Source of the DNA: Saprospiraceae bacterium
Lineage (GTDB): Bacteria; Bacteroidota; Bacteroidia; Chitinophagales; Saprospiraceae
Reading direction: 5' to 3'
Assembly (NCBI GenBank): GCA_958295895.1
Contig: CATQHI010000006.1
Span: forward strand, 124,001-188,000
DNA length: 64,000 nucleotides
Shown: positions 8,229-17,501 of the stretch, piece by piece
Position numbering within the stretch: the stretch's first letter is position 1
Layout of the letters: each line of letters begins with the position of its first letter
The notes under the pieces: model-generated
Seen by the model: only the letters and a program-made list of their open reading frames with translations
The model's database searches: none
What the model was told of the DNA's origin: nothing
Program-made: the position numbers and the translations under genes

Positions 8229-9521
8229 ATGCCCACCCCCCTCCAGCTCAGCCCGGAATTCAACTACGCCCTGGAGCGGATGGAGGCCGGCCAGCACCTA
8301 TTTATCACCGGGCGGGCCGGCACTGGCAAGTCAACTTTGCTACAGATATTCAAGCGCAGCACCCGCCGCAATGTCGTAGTCCTGGCCCCCACCGGCGTAG
8401 CGGCCCTCAACGTAGGCGGACAGACCATCCACTCCTTCTTCAACTTCCCCCCGCGGCTCCTACAGTCCAAGGACGTGCGCCCCAATCGCCGCAACCGCCG
8501 CCTGTTCATGAACCTCGAAACCCTGGTGATCGACGAGATCAGCATGGTACGCGCCGATGTGATGGAGGCCATCGACTACGCCCTGAAACTCAACCGGGAA
8601 AACGGGGAGCCCTTCGGGGGAGTGCAGTTGATCCTGTTCGGTGATTTGTTTCAGTTGCCACCGGTGGTAAGTAGCCAAACGGAGCGGGAGTTCTTCAGCC
8701 TACGCTACGCCAGCCCCTACTTCTTCAGTGCCGATGCGCTGGACCACATCGACCTGGAGATGATCGAGCTAGAGAAGGTGTACCGCCAGGACAGCCGCCA
8801 CTTCCTACGCCTGCTAGAAAGCATCCGCAACGCTACCGTCGACCGCGAGGAGCTGGCCGACCTCAACGCCCGCTGCCTGCCCGACTTCCAGCCGCCGGAG
8901 GGGGAAAGCTACCTCACCCTGGCCGCCCGTAACGCTACGGTGAGCAAGATCAACGCCACGGCCCTAGCCGAGCTCGATACCCCCGAGCAGCTCTACACGG
9001 CCGAGGTGAAGGGCAACTTCCCCGAAAAGCTCTTCCCCGTACCGCAGCTGCTCAAACTCAAAGTCGGTGCCCAGGTGATGACGCTACGCAACGACCCCGA
9101 CCGCCGCTTCGTCAACGGTACCATCGGCACCATCACCCAGTGCAAGCCGGAGTCGGTCAAGATCGAGATCGTCGAAAACGGTAAGCCCGTAGAGGTGGAG
9201 GTGGAGTACGATGAGTGGGACATCATCCGCTACACCGCCGATACGGCCGACATCCGCAAGATCGCCACCGAGACCCTGGGTACCTACCGTCAGCTACCCG
9301 TGCGCCTGGCCTGGGCGGTTACCATCCACAAATCGCAGGGCAAAACCTTCGATAAGATCATCGTGGACCTGGGCCGCTCGGGAGCCTTCGAGCACGGGCA
9401 GACCTACGTAGCCCTGAGCCGCTGCCGTACCCTGGAAGGAATCGTCCTGCGCCAGCCCCTAGGGCTACGTGACGTGCTGGTGGACCCGGAGGTGGTGCAG
9501 TTTTACGAGGGGCGGCGGTGA
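8229..9521 (+). CDS. Pif1/RecD-like ATP-dependent DNA helicase
   Basis: A 430-residue superfamily 1 helicase of the bacterial Pif1 type. Walker A is GRAGTGKST (28-36), Walker B VIDEISM (about 97-103), motif III FGDLFQLPPV, and the C-terminal UvrD_C_2-like block VTIHKSQGKTFDKIIVDLG then YVALSRCRTLEGIVL. Such enzymes unwind DNA 5' to 3' and act on G-quadruplexes, R-loops or stalled forks. The length is typical of the short bacterial form without accessory domains. The gene stands alone, with a convergent macrodomain gene immediately downstream (4 bp gap). Confidence 0.9.
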   Translation: MPTPLQLSPEFNYALERMEAGQHLFITGRAGTGKSTLLQIFKRSTRRNVVVLAPTGVAALNVGGQTIHSFFNFPPRLLQSKDVRPNRRNRRLFMNLETLVIDEISMVRADVMEAIDYALKLNRENGEPFGGVQLILFGDLFQLPPVVSSQTEREFFSLRYASPYFFSADALDHIDLEMIELEKVYRQDSRHFLRLLESIRNATVDREELADLNARCLPDFQPPEGESYLTLAARNATVSKINATALAELDTPEQLYTAEVKGNFPEKLFPVPQLLKLKVGAQVMTLRNDPDRRFVNGTIGTITQCKPESVKIEIVENGKPVEVEVEYDEWDIIRYTADTADIRKIATETLGTYRQLPVRLAWAVTIHKSQGKTFDKIIVDLGRSGAFEHGQTYVALSRCRTLEGIVLRQPLGLRDVLVDPEVVQFYEGRR

Positions 9522-9525
9522 GGGA

Positions 9526-10029
9526 CTAAAGCAGGGCCTCGTAGATCCGGTAGTTCTCCGCATCGAAGCACACGAAGTATACGTCCCTGATGGACTCAGC
9601 GGTAAAGTCGCGTACCGCCCGTACCGCCACCTCCGCCGCCCGCCGCTTCGGAAAGCCGTATACGCCGGTGCTGATATTCGGAAAAGCAATGGAATGTGCA
9701 CCCTGCTGTTCCGCGAGCGCCAGGGAGTTGAGGTAGCAGTTGCGTAGCAGTTCATCCTCATTTCTATCACCTCCATTCCAGACGGGCCCCACCGTGTGGA
9801 TGACTTGCTTAGCGGGTAGCCGACCGGCGGTGGTGATCACGGCCTCCCCCGTCTTACAGCCGCCCTGCCGTGCGCGTATCTGCCGGCATTCGGCAAGGAT
9901 ATCCGGTCCGCCCGCCCGGTGAATGGCCCCGTCGACGCCCCCACCCCCGAGAAGGCTGGAATTGGCGGCATTGACGATGATATCTACGGTGAGGGTGGTG
10001 ATATCGGTCTGGAGGAGATGAAGCTGCAT
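9526..10029 (-). CDS. Macrodomain ADP-ribose/O-acetyl-ADP-ribose hydrolase
   Basis: A 167-residue single macrodomain of the MacroD/YmdB type. Signature motifs are [21 protein letters not shown] (the ADP-ribose pyrophosphate loop with conserved Asn and Asp), [22 protein letters not shown] and the second loop [22 protein letters not shown]. It would deacetylate O-acetyl-ADP-ribose or remove ADP-ribose from protein or nucleic acid in the cytoplasm. The ATG at 10029 overlaps the TGA of the upstream gene (TGATG), implying coupling; a GTG one codon earlier is an alternative start. Confidence 0.9.
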   Translation of the reverse strand: MQLHLLQTDITTLTVDIIVNAANSSLLGGGGVDGAIHRAGGPDILAECRQIRARQGGCKTGEAVITTAGRLPAKQVIHTVGPVWNGGDRNEDELLRNCYLNSLALAEQQGAHSIAFPNISTGVYGFPKRRAAEVAVRAVRDFTAESIRDVYFVCFDAENYRIYEALL

Positions 10030-11594
10030 CACACTTGTAGTTTAGCTAGGCGGGCATTCACCTGCGCCACGTTGAATTCTTCCGGATCGTAATCACCACC
10101 CACCCACTCCAGCAGGTCCGCACTATCCTCCTTTTCCGGGTGTTGCAACGCCTCCAGCAGCATATAGTAGCCGCCCACGCCGCCGCAGTCCTCGGGTGGG
10201 CAGGCGCGCTTGCCCTTTATACACTGCACCTGTCTTACATCGGGGCCCCCCACCCCCGATGACGAAGCCCCCTGCTGAGCCGGCAGTACCTTTTCCAGCA
10301 GGATCTCATGCTCCCAGCCGTCGCCGAAGTCGTAGGCGTAGCTGATTTTATGTTTAGGTTTTTGCATCAGGATATTGAGGGTAAGGCCTGCATAATCCTC
10401 AAACTCGCTGTAGGGATCATCATCGGCCGGTCCGTAGGTACCCATGGCCGTCTGGAAGGCGTGCAGGTGGCCGTTGTGCCAGCCCATGGCCTCCTGGATG
10501 ACGTAGTGTAGGTCCGCCAGCTCGATCCCGGCCGGTACAATGAGGCGGCGCCAGATCGGCGGACGAATACCCTGCAGCGTCACCTTGATCTGGTAGCGGC
10601 CCTGGGGGACTTCAAAGTCGGCATCGGTCAGATTTTGACCGGCAAACATACTTGCCATCCCTCCACTCATATCTTCGACCATCCCCTCCCAAAGCTTCAA
10701 TAAGTAAGCGGAGGCGTCCGGAAATTCGGACTCCCCGGCGGGGGGCTGCCAGGTGTGGGGCAACAGACGGCCGGCCTGCATCTCGCCCTGGACGAGGTTG
10801 CTGAGGAAATAGGCGAGCCGGGAGTCCTCGTAGTCGGTCACCTGGTCAAGTAGCAGCAGCCGCTCCAGACTCTGCAGCAGGTAGTAGCGCTCCAGGCGGG
10901 CGGTGTAAACCGTCAGGCACATCCGCTCCAGCGTAAGGTATTCCAGCAGGGACAGGGCGCGGTCACGGGGTAGGTCGACCACCCCGTGGGGGTCGATGGG
11001 CTGTCCCCAGTCCGCCGTGTATTCCACGACGGCCTCGGGGGAGGGCAGTAGCTGCACCTGGAGCGATTGCAAAAGCAGACTGTCTGGGTGCGTATTGATC
11101 AGTTCGTCTACGGTAGCGATGAGTTGTTCGACCTTACCCGACGCAGTGAGCTGCTCGAGGCGTTCGGCTACCTCTTGCGGCAGGTTTTTATGATCGGCCT
11201 CCGGGTCGATACGTAACCCAAGCTCCTTACCGATCTGGCGTAGCGTATCCCGTAGCTGGTCTTCGTCTACGGGTTCAATAGTTAACTCATCCACCAGTTG
11301 CCGGAAGACGGCGGCGTACATAATTTCGTGGGTGGGGTAAGGCGTCTGGCCGCCAATTAGTCCCTCGTCCAGCCCGGCATCTTCGAAGTCCACCACCGCG
11401 TTCCAGAGCGCCAGCAGCAGCTCGTCGTAGGCGGGGTCCAGAGAAGTAGGGGGTTCCAGGTCGGGATCGGTCTCGAGCAGGTCGAAGTAGTCGACGTAGC
11501 TCGTGTAGGCCTGGAGCAGCTGGGTTTGGATAAGATCACTCTGGTCAATCGCGGACTGGCCGGCGGCACGTAGGGTATCGTAGAGGTGTTGCAT
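10029..11594 (-). CDS. PRiA4_ORF3-family protein with long helical N-terminus
   Basis: A 521-residue protein. The C-terminal part (about 330-515) is a plasmid pRiA4b ORF-3-like domain: [41 protein letters not shown], and the Cys-bearing [20 protein letters not shown], which could bind metal. The N-terminal 320 residues are helical and acidic with no recognised family. PRiA4_ORF3 proteins are also found as IS1096 passenger (TnpR) proteins, but no transposon ends are seen here. It is coupled to the macrodomain gene by a TGATG overlap. Function is unknown. Confidence 0.8.
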   Translation of the reverse strand: MQHLYDTLRAAGQSAIDQSDLIQTQLLQAYTSYVDYFDLLETDPDLEPPTSLDPAYDELLLALWNAVVDFEDAGLDEGLIGGQTPYPTHEIMYAAVFRQLVDELTIEPVDEDQLRDTLRQIGKELGLRIDPEADHKNLPQEVAERLEQLTASGKVEQLIATVDELINTHPDSLLLQSLQVQLLPSPEAVVEYTADWGQPIDPHGVVDLPRDRALSLLEYLTLERMCLTVYTARLERYYLLQSLERLLLLDQVTDYEDSRLAYFLSNLVQGEMQAGRLLPHTWQPPAGESEFPDASAYLLKLWEGMVEDMSGGMASMFAGQNLTDADFEVPQGRYQIKVTLQGIRPPIWRRLIVPAGIELADLHYVIQEAMGWHNGHLHAFQTAMGTYGPADDDPYSEFEDYAGLTLNILMQKPKHKISYAYDFGDGWEHEILLEKVLPAQQGASSSGVGGPDVRQVQCIKGKRACPPEDCGGVGGYYMLLEALQHPEKEDSADLLEWVGGDYDPEEFNVAQVNARLAKLQV

Positions 11595-11690
11595 AGGTAG
11601 ATTCTCTAAGGGGGCGGGGTCGCCGGTGCGTTATACGTAGAACTAAGCGGGGGGCCGGTCGTTCACACCCTGAATCGCTGTTGTCCCACA

Positions 11691-11698
11691 TAACTTTG
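11691..11698 (+). promoter_or_regulatory. -7 box TAACTTTG, 3 bases before ATG
   Basis: Exact TAnnTTTG match; the ATG at 11702 follows after 3 bases. Either transcription begins at the start codon (leaderless) or the true start is further in. Confidence 0.5.
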
Positions 11699-11701
11699 TT
11701 C

Positions 11702-12586
11702 ATGCGTACCCACTTCGATGTCCTCATTATTGGCGGCAGCTACGCCGGCCTCTCCGCCGCCATGGTGCTGGGCCGCTCGCTGCGCCATACGCTCATTATC
11801 GACGGCGGCGACCCTTGCAATAAGCGCACCCCCCACGCGCACAATTTCATCACGCAAGACGGGGACCCCCCGCTGGAGATTGCCGCCCGGGCGCGCGAGC
11901 AAGTATTAGCCTATGCGCACGTTAGCAGGATCGAGGATCAGGCGACGGAGCTGAGAGGAGCGGATGGGGCATTTACGGTCAGCACGGCCGCAGGCACCAG
12001 CTATACCGCCAGGAAGGTGGTCTTCGCTACCGGCCTGCACGATGGCCTGCCGGACATTCCCGGCGTACTGGAGTGCTGGGGCAAAACCGTTATCCACTGT
12101 CCCTACTGCCACGGCTACGAGTACCGCAGCGAGCCTACCGGTCTGCTGCTTAATAACGACCACGTCCCCTTCATGACCCGCCTGATCGGTAACCTGACCG
12201 ATGAGCTTACGCTATTTACTAACGGTCCTGCCACCTTCGACGTGGCCGAGATCGAGGCGCGTGGGGTAGGGGTGCTACAGGAGCCGATTAGGGAACTGGA
12301 GCACGATGGGGGCGATCTACGGGCCGTCTGTCTGGCGGATGGTACGGCCGTACCCCTTACTGCCCTCTACCTACACCCCCACCTCAGTCAGAAGTGCCCC
12401 CTGCCGGAAGCCATTGGGTGCACCCTCAATGAAGACGGGTTCCTACAAGTTGACGACTATGGTCTCACCACCGTACCGGGCATCTATGCCGCCGGTGACT
12501 GCACGACCATGCTCCGCTCAGTGGCTTACGCTACCGGCAGCGGCAATAAGGTCGGCGCCATGGTCAATGCCGGCCTACTACTATAG
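11702..12586 (+). CDS. Thioredoxin-reductase-like FAD/NAD(P) oxidoreductase
   Basis: A 294-residue two-dinucleotide-domain flavoprotein. The N-terminal FAD Rossmann motif is FDVLIIGGSYAGLSAAMVLG, the redox motif CPYC occurs in HCPYCHGYEYR (near residue 130), and the C-terminal FAD-binding motif is GIYAAGDC. The NAD(P)-binding part is short and degenerate (GLLLNNDHVPFMTRLI, lacking a clear GxGxxA), so it may be a TrxR-like enzyme with another reductant or partner. The ATG at 11702 was chosen because the FAD motif follows at once. Confidence 0.85.
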   Translation: MRTHFDVLIIGGSYAGLSAAMVLGRSLRHTLIIDGGDPCNKRTPHAHNFITQDGDPPLEIAARAREQVLAYAHVSRIEDQATELRGADGAFTVSTAAGTSYTARKVVFATGLHDGLPDIPGVLECWGKTVIHCPYCHGYEYRSEPTGLLLNNDHVPFMTRLIGNLTDELTLFTNGPATFDVAEIEARGVGVLQEPIRELEHDGGDLRAVCLADGTAVPLTALYLHPHLSQKCPLPEAIGCTLNEDGFLQVDDYGLTTVPGIYAAGDCTTMLRSVAYATGSGNKVGAMVNAGLLL

Positions 12587-12609
12587 TACCGGCCCAGTCC
12601 AGGACAATG

Positions 12610-12649
12610 CTGCCTCCGGCAGCGGCAGCAACATGCAGCCTCCGGCTGC
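12610..12649. terminator. Two adjacent hairpins between convergent genes
   Basis: CTGCC-tcc-GGCAG (12610-12622) and GCAGCC-tcc-GGCTGC (12635-12649) lie between the convergent oxidoreductase and PhoD genes. Both share the CTCCGG loop. Confidence 0.45.
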
Positions 12650-12667
12650 GCTGGAACTACCCCATAC

Positions 12668-14335
12668 TCACAACCCCTCCACCACATAGGGCCACCCCTC
12701 AAACTGCGCCGCTCTCGCCGCCGTCACATCCACCGTCCGCGGCCAGCACTCGAAGGTCACCGTACGCCCCACCGGGTCGAAGCGAATGAAGCCGAAACCC
12801 GCCCCGTGGTCCGGCTGATCGGGATTGGCGTAGGCCAGCATGGTGATAGGGTTATTGAAGCCGTCGCGGTACTCGCCTAGCCAGGGAAGGTCCACCCCCT
12901 CGCGCGCATTCGGCCCGGCCTGCTCGCTGGCCGGCCACCACCAGCGGCTGTAGTAGTTGTTGACGATGGCGGGCACCAAGAAGGCGTAGGGACCGTCGTT
13001 AAAGTCGTCGATACCGTGATGAATTATGGTTGCTAGGTGCTGATCGCCGCCAATGTGGACGGCATTCGCATTTTTGATGAGGCGTAAGGCCTCATTACGC
13101 CCCGTCTGCGGCCAGCCGTTGGAGTCCATATCGGCGTGCAGACGGTTGTCGAGCTGGCCGTGGATATGGGCCCCGTTAGCAAAGCCGGTTTGGGAAAGGA
13201 CTGCCTTCATGGGCTTCACCGCACCTGCGTCCCTGCCCCACTGCTCCAGAAAAGCGAGTTGCCGCTCGCCGAGTAGCTCCAGACCGGCCACGTCGACGCT
13301 CTTTGGGTCGTAATCTGGGTTACGGATGTGATCCGGTCGGGGACCCTGCTGCGGAATCTTGTCTTTAGGACCGGACTTGAACTTACGGTCCTCGATGATG
13401 GCAAAGTCCACCGAGCCCAGGGGGTAGTCCGTGTAGTACACGCCGATACCCTGCTCCACCGGGGTAGGATCGTAGGGGTCGGGGAGGTGGCTGGTCTGGG
13501 CGCGCTCGACCATCTTCACGTAGTCGGGGTCGTAGTAGTACCCACCGTCGTCGCCCTCTACGCGCTCGGCTTTCTTACCGCCCTCGCCCCAGAGGTTGCC
13601 CTGCCCGATGTCGTGGTCGTCGGGGATGCTGACCATGGGCCGGTGGCGAAACACCTCCCGAAACTGCTTACCGAACAGCAGCCAGGCTGCCGTATGCTCC
13701 TTGTGAAAGTACGACTGATCGCCGGCGAAGAATACCAGGTCCGGGTCCAGCGCATTAATGTTGCGCACGTACTCCTCGCGGCCACCGATGTCCTTACTGG
13801 AGTTGCAGCTTAGGGCGGCCATGGTGACCTCCTCGCCCATGGGCGGTACGTGACGGATGGTGCCCCCGAACGTAGCTCCGTTCTCGTGCCGCAGCCGGTA
13901 GGGGGTGTCCTCATTTTCCGGCCAGTCCTCCGCGCGGAACACGGCGTGCCAGCCGATCTCATTCACCTCCTGCTTACCGTATTCCTGCCACGCGCCGTCA
14001 CGCTCGAAGTCCAGGTACACCGTGCGGGACTCGGCGGGGTAGAGGGGGTAGAGCTGGGCGGAGAGCTTCAGTATGCCACCGGCCACGGTGTAAGCTCCGA
14101 AGGCTACGATAGAGTCGCGGCCAATTTTCAGGTTGGTGATGTGGCTGGCATCGCGGGTCCACCAATCGTTGGTGGCCAGTACGTCCAGGCTGTCAAAGGG
14201 GGCACGCTCGTAAATTGCGTCGGGTTGCACGTCGGTCACGTCGGCCTGGGGGGCGCGTGCGCAGGTGCAGAGGTTAAGGAGTAGGGGAATTAATGTGCAA
14301 AAGGATGAATGGGGCGTACGGAGGAGATAGCGCAT
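12668..14335 (-). CDS. PhoD-like alkaline phosphatase/metallophosphodiesterase
   Basis: A 555-residue exported protein (hydrophobic N-terminus with LNLCTC, possibly a lipobox). The metallophosphatase core shows ALSCNSSKDIGGREEYVRNI, PDLVFFAGDQSYFHKEHTA, VSIPDDHDIGQGN (metal-binding DDHD) and HIGGDQHLATIIHHG. This pattern matches the PhoD branch of calcineurin-like phosphoesterases, which release phosphate from phosphodiesters or monoesters in the periplasm. The sulfatase gene lies upstream on the same strand with a 43-bp gap, so the two may form an operon for scavenging from sulfated or phosphorylated substrates (inference). Confidence 0.8.
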   Translation of the reverse strand: MRYLLRTPHSSFCTLIPLLLNLCTCARAPQADVTDVQPDAIYERAPFDSLDVLATNDWWTRDASHITNLKIGRDSIVAFGAYTVAGGILKLSAQLYPLYPAESRTVYLDFERDGAWQEYGKQEVNEIGWHAVFRAEDWPENEDTPYRLRHENGATFGGTIRHVPPMGEEVTMAALSCNSSKDIGGREEYVRNINALDPDLVFFAGDQSYFHKEHTAAWLLFGKQFREVFRHRPMVSIPDDHDIGQGNLWGEGGKKAERVEGDDGGYYYDPDYVKMVERAQTSHLPDPYDPTPVEQGIGVYYTDYPLGSVDFAIIEDRKFKSGPKDKIPQQGPRPDHIRNPDYDPKSVDVAGLELLGERQLAFLEQWGRDAGAVKPMKAVLSQTGFANGAHIHGQLDNRLHADMDSNGWPQTGRNEALRLIKNANAVHIGGDQHLATIIHHGIDDFNDGPYAFLVPAIVNNYYSRWWWPASEQAGPNAREGVDLPWLGEYRDGFNNPITMLAYANPDQPDHGAGFGFIRFDPVGRTVTFECWPRTVDVTAARAAQFEGWPYVVEGL

Positions 14336-14378
14336 GGCAGTGACCTAATGGGTGAAAGGTGATTGGGTTACGGTGCTG

Positions 14379-15998
14379 CTACTCCCCCCGAAACTGCATG
14401 TAGTGCCGGTCCAGCTTCTCCGAATCCTTGTAGTAGGCGCGCATGTCCGTCAGCTCGGACTTGAGCCGGTCGACCACCTCGGCGTACTCCGGATCATCGT
14501 ACACGCTCTGCAACTCCCGCGGATCGGCCTTGCGGTCGTAGAGCTCCCACTCATCTACATCGTCGTAAAAGTGTACCAGCTTATAGTCCTCGGTCACGAT
14601 GCCGTAGTGGCGTTTGACCATGTGCACGGCGGGGTACTCGTAGTAGTGGTAGTAGACGCCGTTGCGGGTCCAGGAGGAGGTGTCGCCGGTCAGCAGCGGC
14701 ATGAGGCTCTCGCCCTGCATATCGTCGGGCTGAGGCAGGCCGGCGGCGGCGAGGAAGGTCTGGGCGAAGTCGAGATTCTGCACCATTTCGGAGCTACTCG
14801 AACCAGGCTCCACCACGCCGGGCCAGCGTACCAGTAGGGGCGTCTTGAAGCTCTCGTCGTAGATGAAGCGCTTATCGAACCAGCCGTGCTCGCCCAGGTA
14901 GAAGCCCTGGTCGGAAGTATAGACCACGATGGTGTTTTCGGCCAGGCCGCTCTCATCGAGGTAGTCCAGCAGGCGGCCTACGTTGTCGTCGACCAGAGAG
15001 ATACAGGCCAGGTAGTCCTGCATGTAGCGTTGGTACTTCCAGCGCATCTTCTCCTCGTCGGTCATGGTGGGCCAGTTTGCCTCGAAGTCGGTCGCGATCT
15101 TATCCAGGGTGGGCTTGTAGGCGGCCTGCTGCTCCGGGGTGGCGCGGTTGTAGGGGCCGTAGAAGCCGTTGTCGTACTGTTCCATGTTCGGCTTCAGCTC
15201 ATCACCCATGGCGGCCTGTACTTCGGGGTACACCTTGCTGTCGTGGCCGTACTGCATGTGGTCCAGCAGATTCATCTCCGCGGTGTGGGCCGCCGTGCCG
15301 CGCCCGCTGTAGTCGTCGAAGAGGGTAGGGGGCTCGGGGAAGGTTTTTTCGTAGTACTCGGCGAAACGCTCCGGCGTGGGCCACCAGGGCCTGTGGGGGG
15401 CCTTGTGCAGGTACATCATCATGAAGGGCTCCTGACCCTGCCCATTTTCCTTGAGCCAGTCGAGCGTCACGTCGGTGATGATCTCGGTGGCGTAGCCTTC
15501 GATGGTAGTATCGCCCCGCGGGGTGATGAAGTCGGGGTTGATGTAGTTACCCTGCCCCGGCAGGATCATAAAGTCGTCCACCCCCTTCGGATTATTCCCG
15601 AAGTGCAGCTTGCCGAACATCGCCGTCCTGTACCCCCCCTGCTGAAACAGCTGCGGAAAGGTGGTCTGCGTCGTATCGAAGGGCATGCGGTTATCGATCT
15701 TTCCGTTGAGGTGGCTGTGCTTGCCAGTTAGGATCACGGCCCGCGAGGGGGCACAGATCGAGTTGGTCACGCAGGCGTTGCTAAACAGCATCCCCTCGTC
15801 AGCCAGCCGGTCGATGTTGGGCGTCTCGATCAGCCGGTCGTCGTAGGCCGAGATGGCTTGGTAGGCGTGGTCGTCCGACATGATGAAGATGATGTTGGGC
15901 GGGCGGTCCTGGTCGGCGGCGGGGCGTTCGGTGGCCGTGGTATTGCCGCAGGCGGTGAGCAGGGCGGCCAGGAGCAGCAGCAGGGGCAGGCGGTGCAT
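14379..15998 (-). CDS. Secreted sulfatase (type I, formylglycine-dependent)
   Basis: A 539-residue lipoprotein sulfatase (lipobox LLTAC). Metal-binding NIIFIMSDDHAYQA and the active-site signature CAPSRAVILTGKH are present. The Cys near residue 82 lies in C-x-P-S-R, so it should be converted to formylglycine by an FGE/anSME enzyme not in this window. Further family motifs are GYRTAMFGKLHFG, PFMMMYLHKAPHRPW and TSDQGFYLGEHGWFDK. The overall shape recalls the polysaccharide or mucin sulfatases that marine Bacteroidota use on sulfated glycans. A -7-like TATCTTTC (16019-16026, minus) lies upstream, and a copy of the 20-bp motif sits just beyond it. Confidence 0.88.
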   Translation of the reverse strand: MHRLPLLLLLAALLTACGNTTATERPAADQDRPPNIIFIMSDDHAYQAISAYDDRLIETPNIDRLADEGMLFSNACVTNSICAPSRAVILTGKHSHLNGKIDNRMPFDTTQTTFPQLFQQGGYRTAMFGKLHFGNNPKGVDDFMILPGQGNYINPDFITPRGDTTIEGYATEIITDVTLDWLKENGQGQEPFMMMYLHKAPHRPWWPTPERFAEYYEKTFPEPPTLFDDYSGRGTAAHTAEMNLLDHMQYGHDSKVYPEVQAAMGDELKPNMEQYDNGFYGPYNRATPEQQAAYKPTLDKIATDFEANWPTMTDEEKMRWKYQRYMQDYLACISLVDDNVGRLLDYLDESGLAENTIVVYTSDQGFYLGEHGWFDKRFIYDESFKTPLLVRWPGVVEPGSSSSEMVQNLDFAQTFLAAAGLPQPDDMQGESLMPLLTGDTSSWTRNGVYYHYYEYPAVHMVKRHYGIVTEDYKLVHFYDDVDEWELYDRKADPRELQSVYDDPEYAEVVDRLKSELTDMRAYYKDSEKLDRHYMQFRGE

Positions 15999-16026
15999 GA
16001 CGATCGGTTGGTTAGGGGGAAAGATA

Positions 16027-16046
16027 CGGCGGGGCCGCGGGTGCGG
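16027..16046 (+). repeat. Dispersed 20-bp motif, degenerate copy
   Basis: CGGCGGGGCCGCGGGTGCGG, 4 mismatches to the consensus; intergenic, between the sulfatase and rloA. Confidence 0.6.
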
Positions 16047-16071
16047 GGGGATGGGTGAATCCCCGACTGAG

Positions 16072-16079
16072 TAACTTTG
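16072..16079 (+). promoter_or_regulatory. -7 box TAACTTTG upstream of rloA
   Basis: Exact TAnnTTTG match 54 bases before the rloA ATG. A second candidate, TATTTTGC (16110-16117), overlaps the palindrome at 16116. Confidence 0.5.
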
Positions 16080-16115
16080 AGGGGCAGCTCAGTTGTCGGT
16101 ATTAGTTCCTATTTT

Positions 16116-16132
16116 GCGTGAAAATTTCACGC
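16116..16132. promoter_or_regulatory. Palindromic operator-like site before rloA
   Basis: GCGTGAAAATTTCACGC is a perfect 8+1+8 palindrome ending one base before the ATG at 16134 and overlapping a -7-like box. It could bind a dimeric repressor or fold into a hairpin that hides the start. Confidence 0.5.
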
Positions 16133-16133
16133 C

Positions 16134-17501
16134 ATGCTGATCCGATTCGTGCTCAACAACTTTCTCTCCTTCGGCCAGGAGAGGGAATTCAACATGCTAC
16201 CCTACGAGCGATACGGTAAGTTGCTCCACCACAAGTATGATCTGGGCGGTGTGGAAGTCCTAAAGTTGGCGGCAATCTACGGAGCTAATGCTGCGGGGAA
16301 ATCAAATTTGATTAAGGGACTAGGCTTTCTTTATGAGATGATTCAACTCGAACAAATTCCTATAAACATCCACGGATGGACATTTGAATTGAACGATGAT
16401 TTAGATAGTCAACCCTTTTCAATAGCTATAGAATTCAAGACGGAAAATCATACCTTCGTCTATGCTGTTAAACTACGCAACGGAACGATTGAAGTTGAAG
16501 AGCTCTATGAATCTGGGTTGGGCAAAGTCAATGACCAACTCATCTACGAAAGAACAACCCGAGCAGAGGGCCATTCAATAAATTTTAAAGAGTCTTTTTA
16601 TGGTTCAGAAAAAAATAAGTTACTACAGGAATTATTGGAAAAAAGCCTTTTAAGAAAAAACAAGCCAGCCCTCAAATTTCTATCTACTTTGGGGGTGAAT
16701 GAATTAAGCGAAATTAACGAAGCGGTTCACTGGTTTGAGCATACGCTGCATATTGTCACTCCAGAACAACCTGCCAGGGCGCTGGCTTATTTTTTTGATC
16801 GTGATGAAAATCTTCTCCTGTTTGCGAATGATGTCATGAAGTCATACGATCTAGGTGTGGACGGAGTGTATGTCGCTAAATCTGGATTGGAAGATTTTTT
16901 CGCCCAAGATGAAACCGGAAAGGTCAGTGAAATAAAGGACCATCTTAGTAAAGCAGGAACGGGTGTAGTAACTATGTCAGACAGTTCTGGAAATGAGTAT
17001 ACATTCATAGAAGAAGAAAGAGGATCAATCAGCGTTCATCAACTGCAAATAGAGCATTCTTCAGCTACGCAGAAATCCAAATTATTTAGTCTTGATCAAG
17101 AATCTGACGGTTCAAAAAGGCTAGCGCATTTTGCGCCTGTTTTCTACGATATCATAAACAAGCCAGTGGTCTATATAATAGATGAGATTGAACGAAGTTT
17201 GCATCCTAGCTTAACAAAGGCGCTCATTCATAAATTTGGCCAGGATGCGCATACTATGGGGCAACTTATTTTCACCACACACGACTCGAACCTCCTTGAT
17301 CAGAGTATACTCCGCCGCGACGAAATATGGTTTGCTGAAAAGGACCAGTCTGGTCAAACGGATCTCTACTCTTTAAGTAAGTTCCGTGAACACCACACCA
17401 TCGATATCCAGAGGGGATACCTCAACGGCCGCTACGGTGGCATTCCTTTTACCGGTAATCTGGAGGCGCTAAACTGGCACGAGTATGATCCTGCTACGTA
17501 G
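16134..17501 (+). CDS. RloA/AbiL-type AAA ATPase (defence)
   Basis: A 455-residue ABC/SMC-like AAA_15/21 ATPase. Walker A is GANAAGKSN (50-58), a signature-like DQESDGSKRL lies near 322-331, Walker B VYIIDEIERSLHP near 347, and a switch His in FTTHDSN near 380. Proteins of this type pair with a TOPRIM-like partner (RloB/AbiLii or AriB) in abortive-infection phage defence. Here a RloB-like gene follows, overlapping by 17 bp. The gene is visibly AT-richer than its neighbours (frequent AAA, TTT and ATA codons), a sign of horizontal acquisition. A palindrome directly before the ATG suggests dedicated regulation. Confidence 0.85.
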   Translation: MLIRFVLNNFLSFGQEREFNMLPYERYGKLLHHKYDLGGVEVLKLAAIYGANAAGKSNLIKGLGFLYEMIQLEQIPINIHGWTFELNDDLDSQPFSIAIEFKTENHTFVYAVKLRNGTIEVEELYESGLGKVNDQLIYERTTRAEGHSINFKESFYGSEKNKLLQELLEKSLLRKNKPALKFLSTLGVNELSEINEAVHWFEHTLHIVTPEQPARALAYFFDRDENLLLFANDVMKSYDLGVDGVYVAKSGLEDFFAQDETGKVSEIKDHLSKAGTGVVTMSDSSGNEYTFIEEERGSISVHQLQIEHSSATQKSKLFSLDQESDGSKRLAHFAPVFYDIINKPVVYIIDEIERSLHPSLTKALIHKFGQDAHTMGQLIFTTHDSNLLDQSILRRDEIWFAEKDQSGQTDLYSLSKFREHHTIDIQRGYLNGRYGGIPFTGNLEALNWHEYDPAT

